64,000 nt of DNA from Pogona vitticeps (Eukaryota > Chordata > Lepidosauria > Squamata > Agamidae): assembly GCF_051106095.1 (NCBI RefSeq), contig NC_135783.1, positions 308,588,322-308,652,321 on the forward strand, in the 5' to 3' direction. Shown here in pieces: positions 63,915 through 64,000 of this stretch. The notes beneath the pieces were generated by a model. It was not told the DNA's origin. It searched no databases and saw only the letters and a program-made list of their open reading frames with translations. The position numbers and the translations under genes were made by a program. Position 1 is the stretch's first letter. Each line of letters begins with the position of its first letter.

Positions 63915-64000
63915 AGACATTCAGAAGAACTTCCTAACATTAAGAGCTGTTGACAAGAGAACAGACTACCTGGGAAGATGGTGGACTTTCCTACATTGGA
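63915..64000 (+). mobile_element. CR1 LINE fragment running off the window
   Basis: The phrases agaagaacttcctaacatta, agagctgttgacaagagaac and ggtggactttcctacattgg match the 3' coding part of CR1. It continues beyond the right edge. Confidence 0.7.

Overview
This window looks like intergenic or intronic DNA from a squamate reptile (lizard or snake). I found no host gene I could name. The squamate call rests on the repeats taken together: several copies of the RTE-clade LINE BovB, CR1-clade and L2-like LINE tails, a Penelope-like element with a GIY-YIG endonuclease, a Tc1 transposon, many short inverted-repeat DNA elements, a GATA/GACA array like the Bkm satellite first described in snakes, and a Gmr1-like Ty3/Gypsy element.

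Layout. 1-5 kb: a GC-rich tandem block (about 0.4-1.1 kb), a poly-T tract and a 2.5 kb BovB copy on the minus strand. 5-15 kb: mostly unique AT-rich DNA with L2-like tails, nested Tigger-like short elements and a CT/GT/GA microsatellite. 15.9-17.6 kb: a complete but decayed Tc1 transposon with IR/DR ends and a TA duplication. 19-26 kb: SINEs, a foldback element, a short young BovB insert with an 11-bp target duplication, and a hAT-like element with a perfect 8-bp duplication. 27-31 kb: a second BovB copy interrupted by two later insertions, paired Penelope tails in inverted orientation, and Tigger-like elements. 32.4 kb: a weak candidate promoter and first exon. 34-41 kb: CR1 pieces, two opposed SINEs, and the GATA/GACA array. 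45 kb: a Penelope 3' part with GIY-YIG. 47.2-47.8 kb: an inverted/direct BovB pair lying between two 112-bp direct repeats. 51-55 kb: L2-like and CR1 tails and a hAT-like palindrome. 58.0-63.6 kb: an LTR element with two LTRs that I read as identical.

The most notable item is the LTR element at 57989-63642. Its single long reading frame has integrase-type sequence upstream of reverse transcriptase/RNase H, the unusual order of the Gmr1 group. Its capsid region carries a segment that resembles the vertebrate SCAN domain. Identical LTRs and a 5-bp target duplication point to a very recent insertion. It looks close to whole, with about one internal break.

The coordinates were read by eye. Family names rest on remembered consensus features and not on a search.
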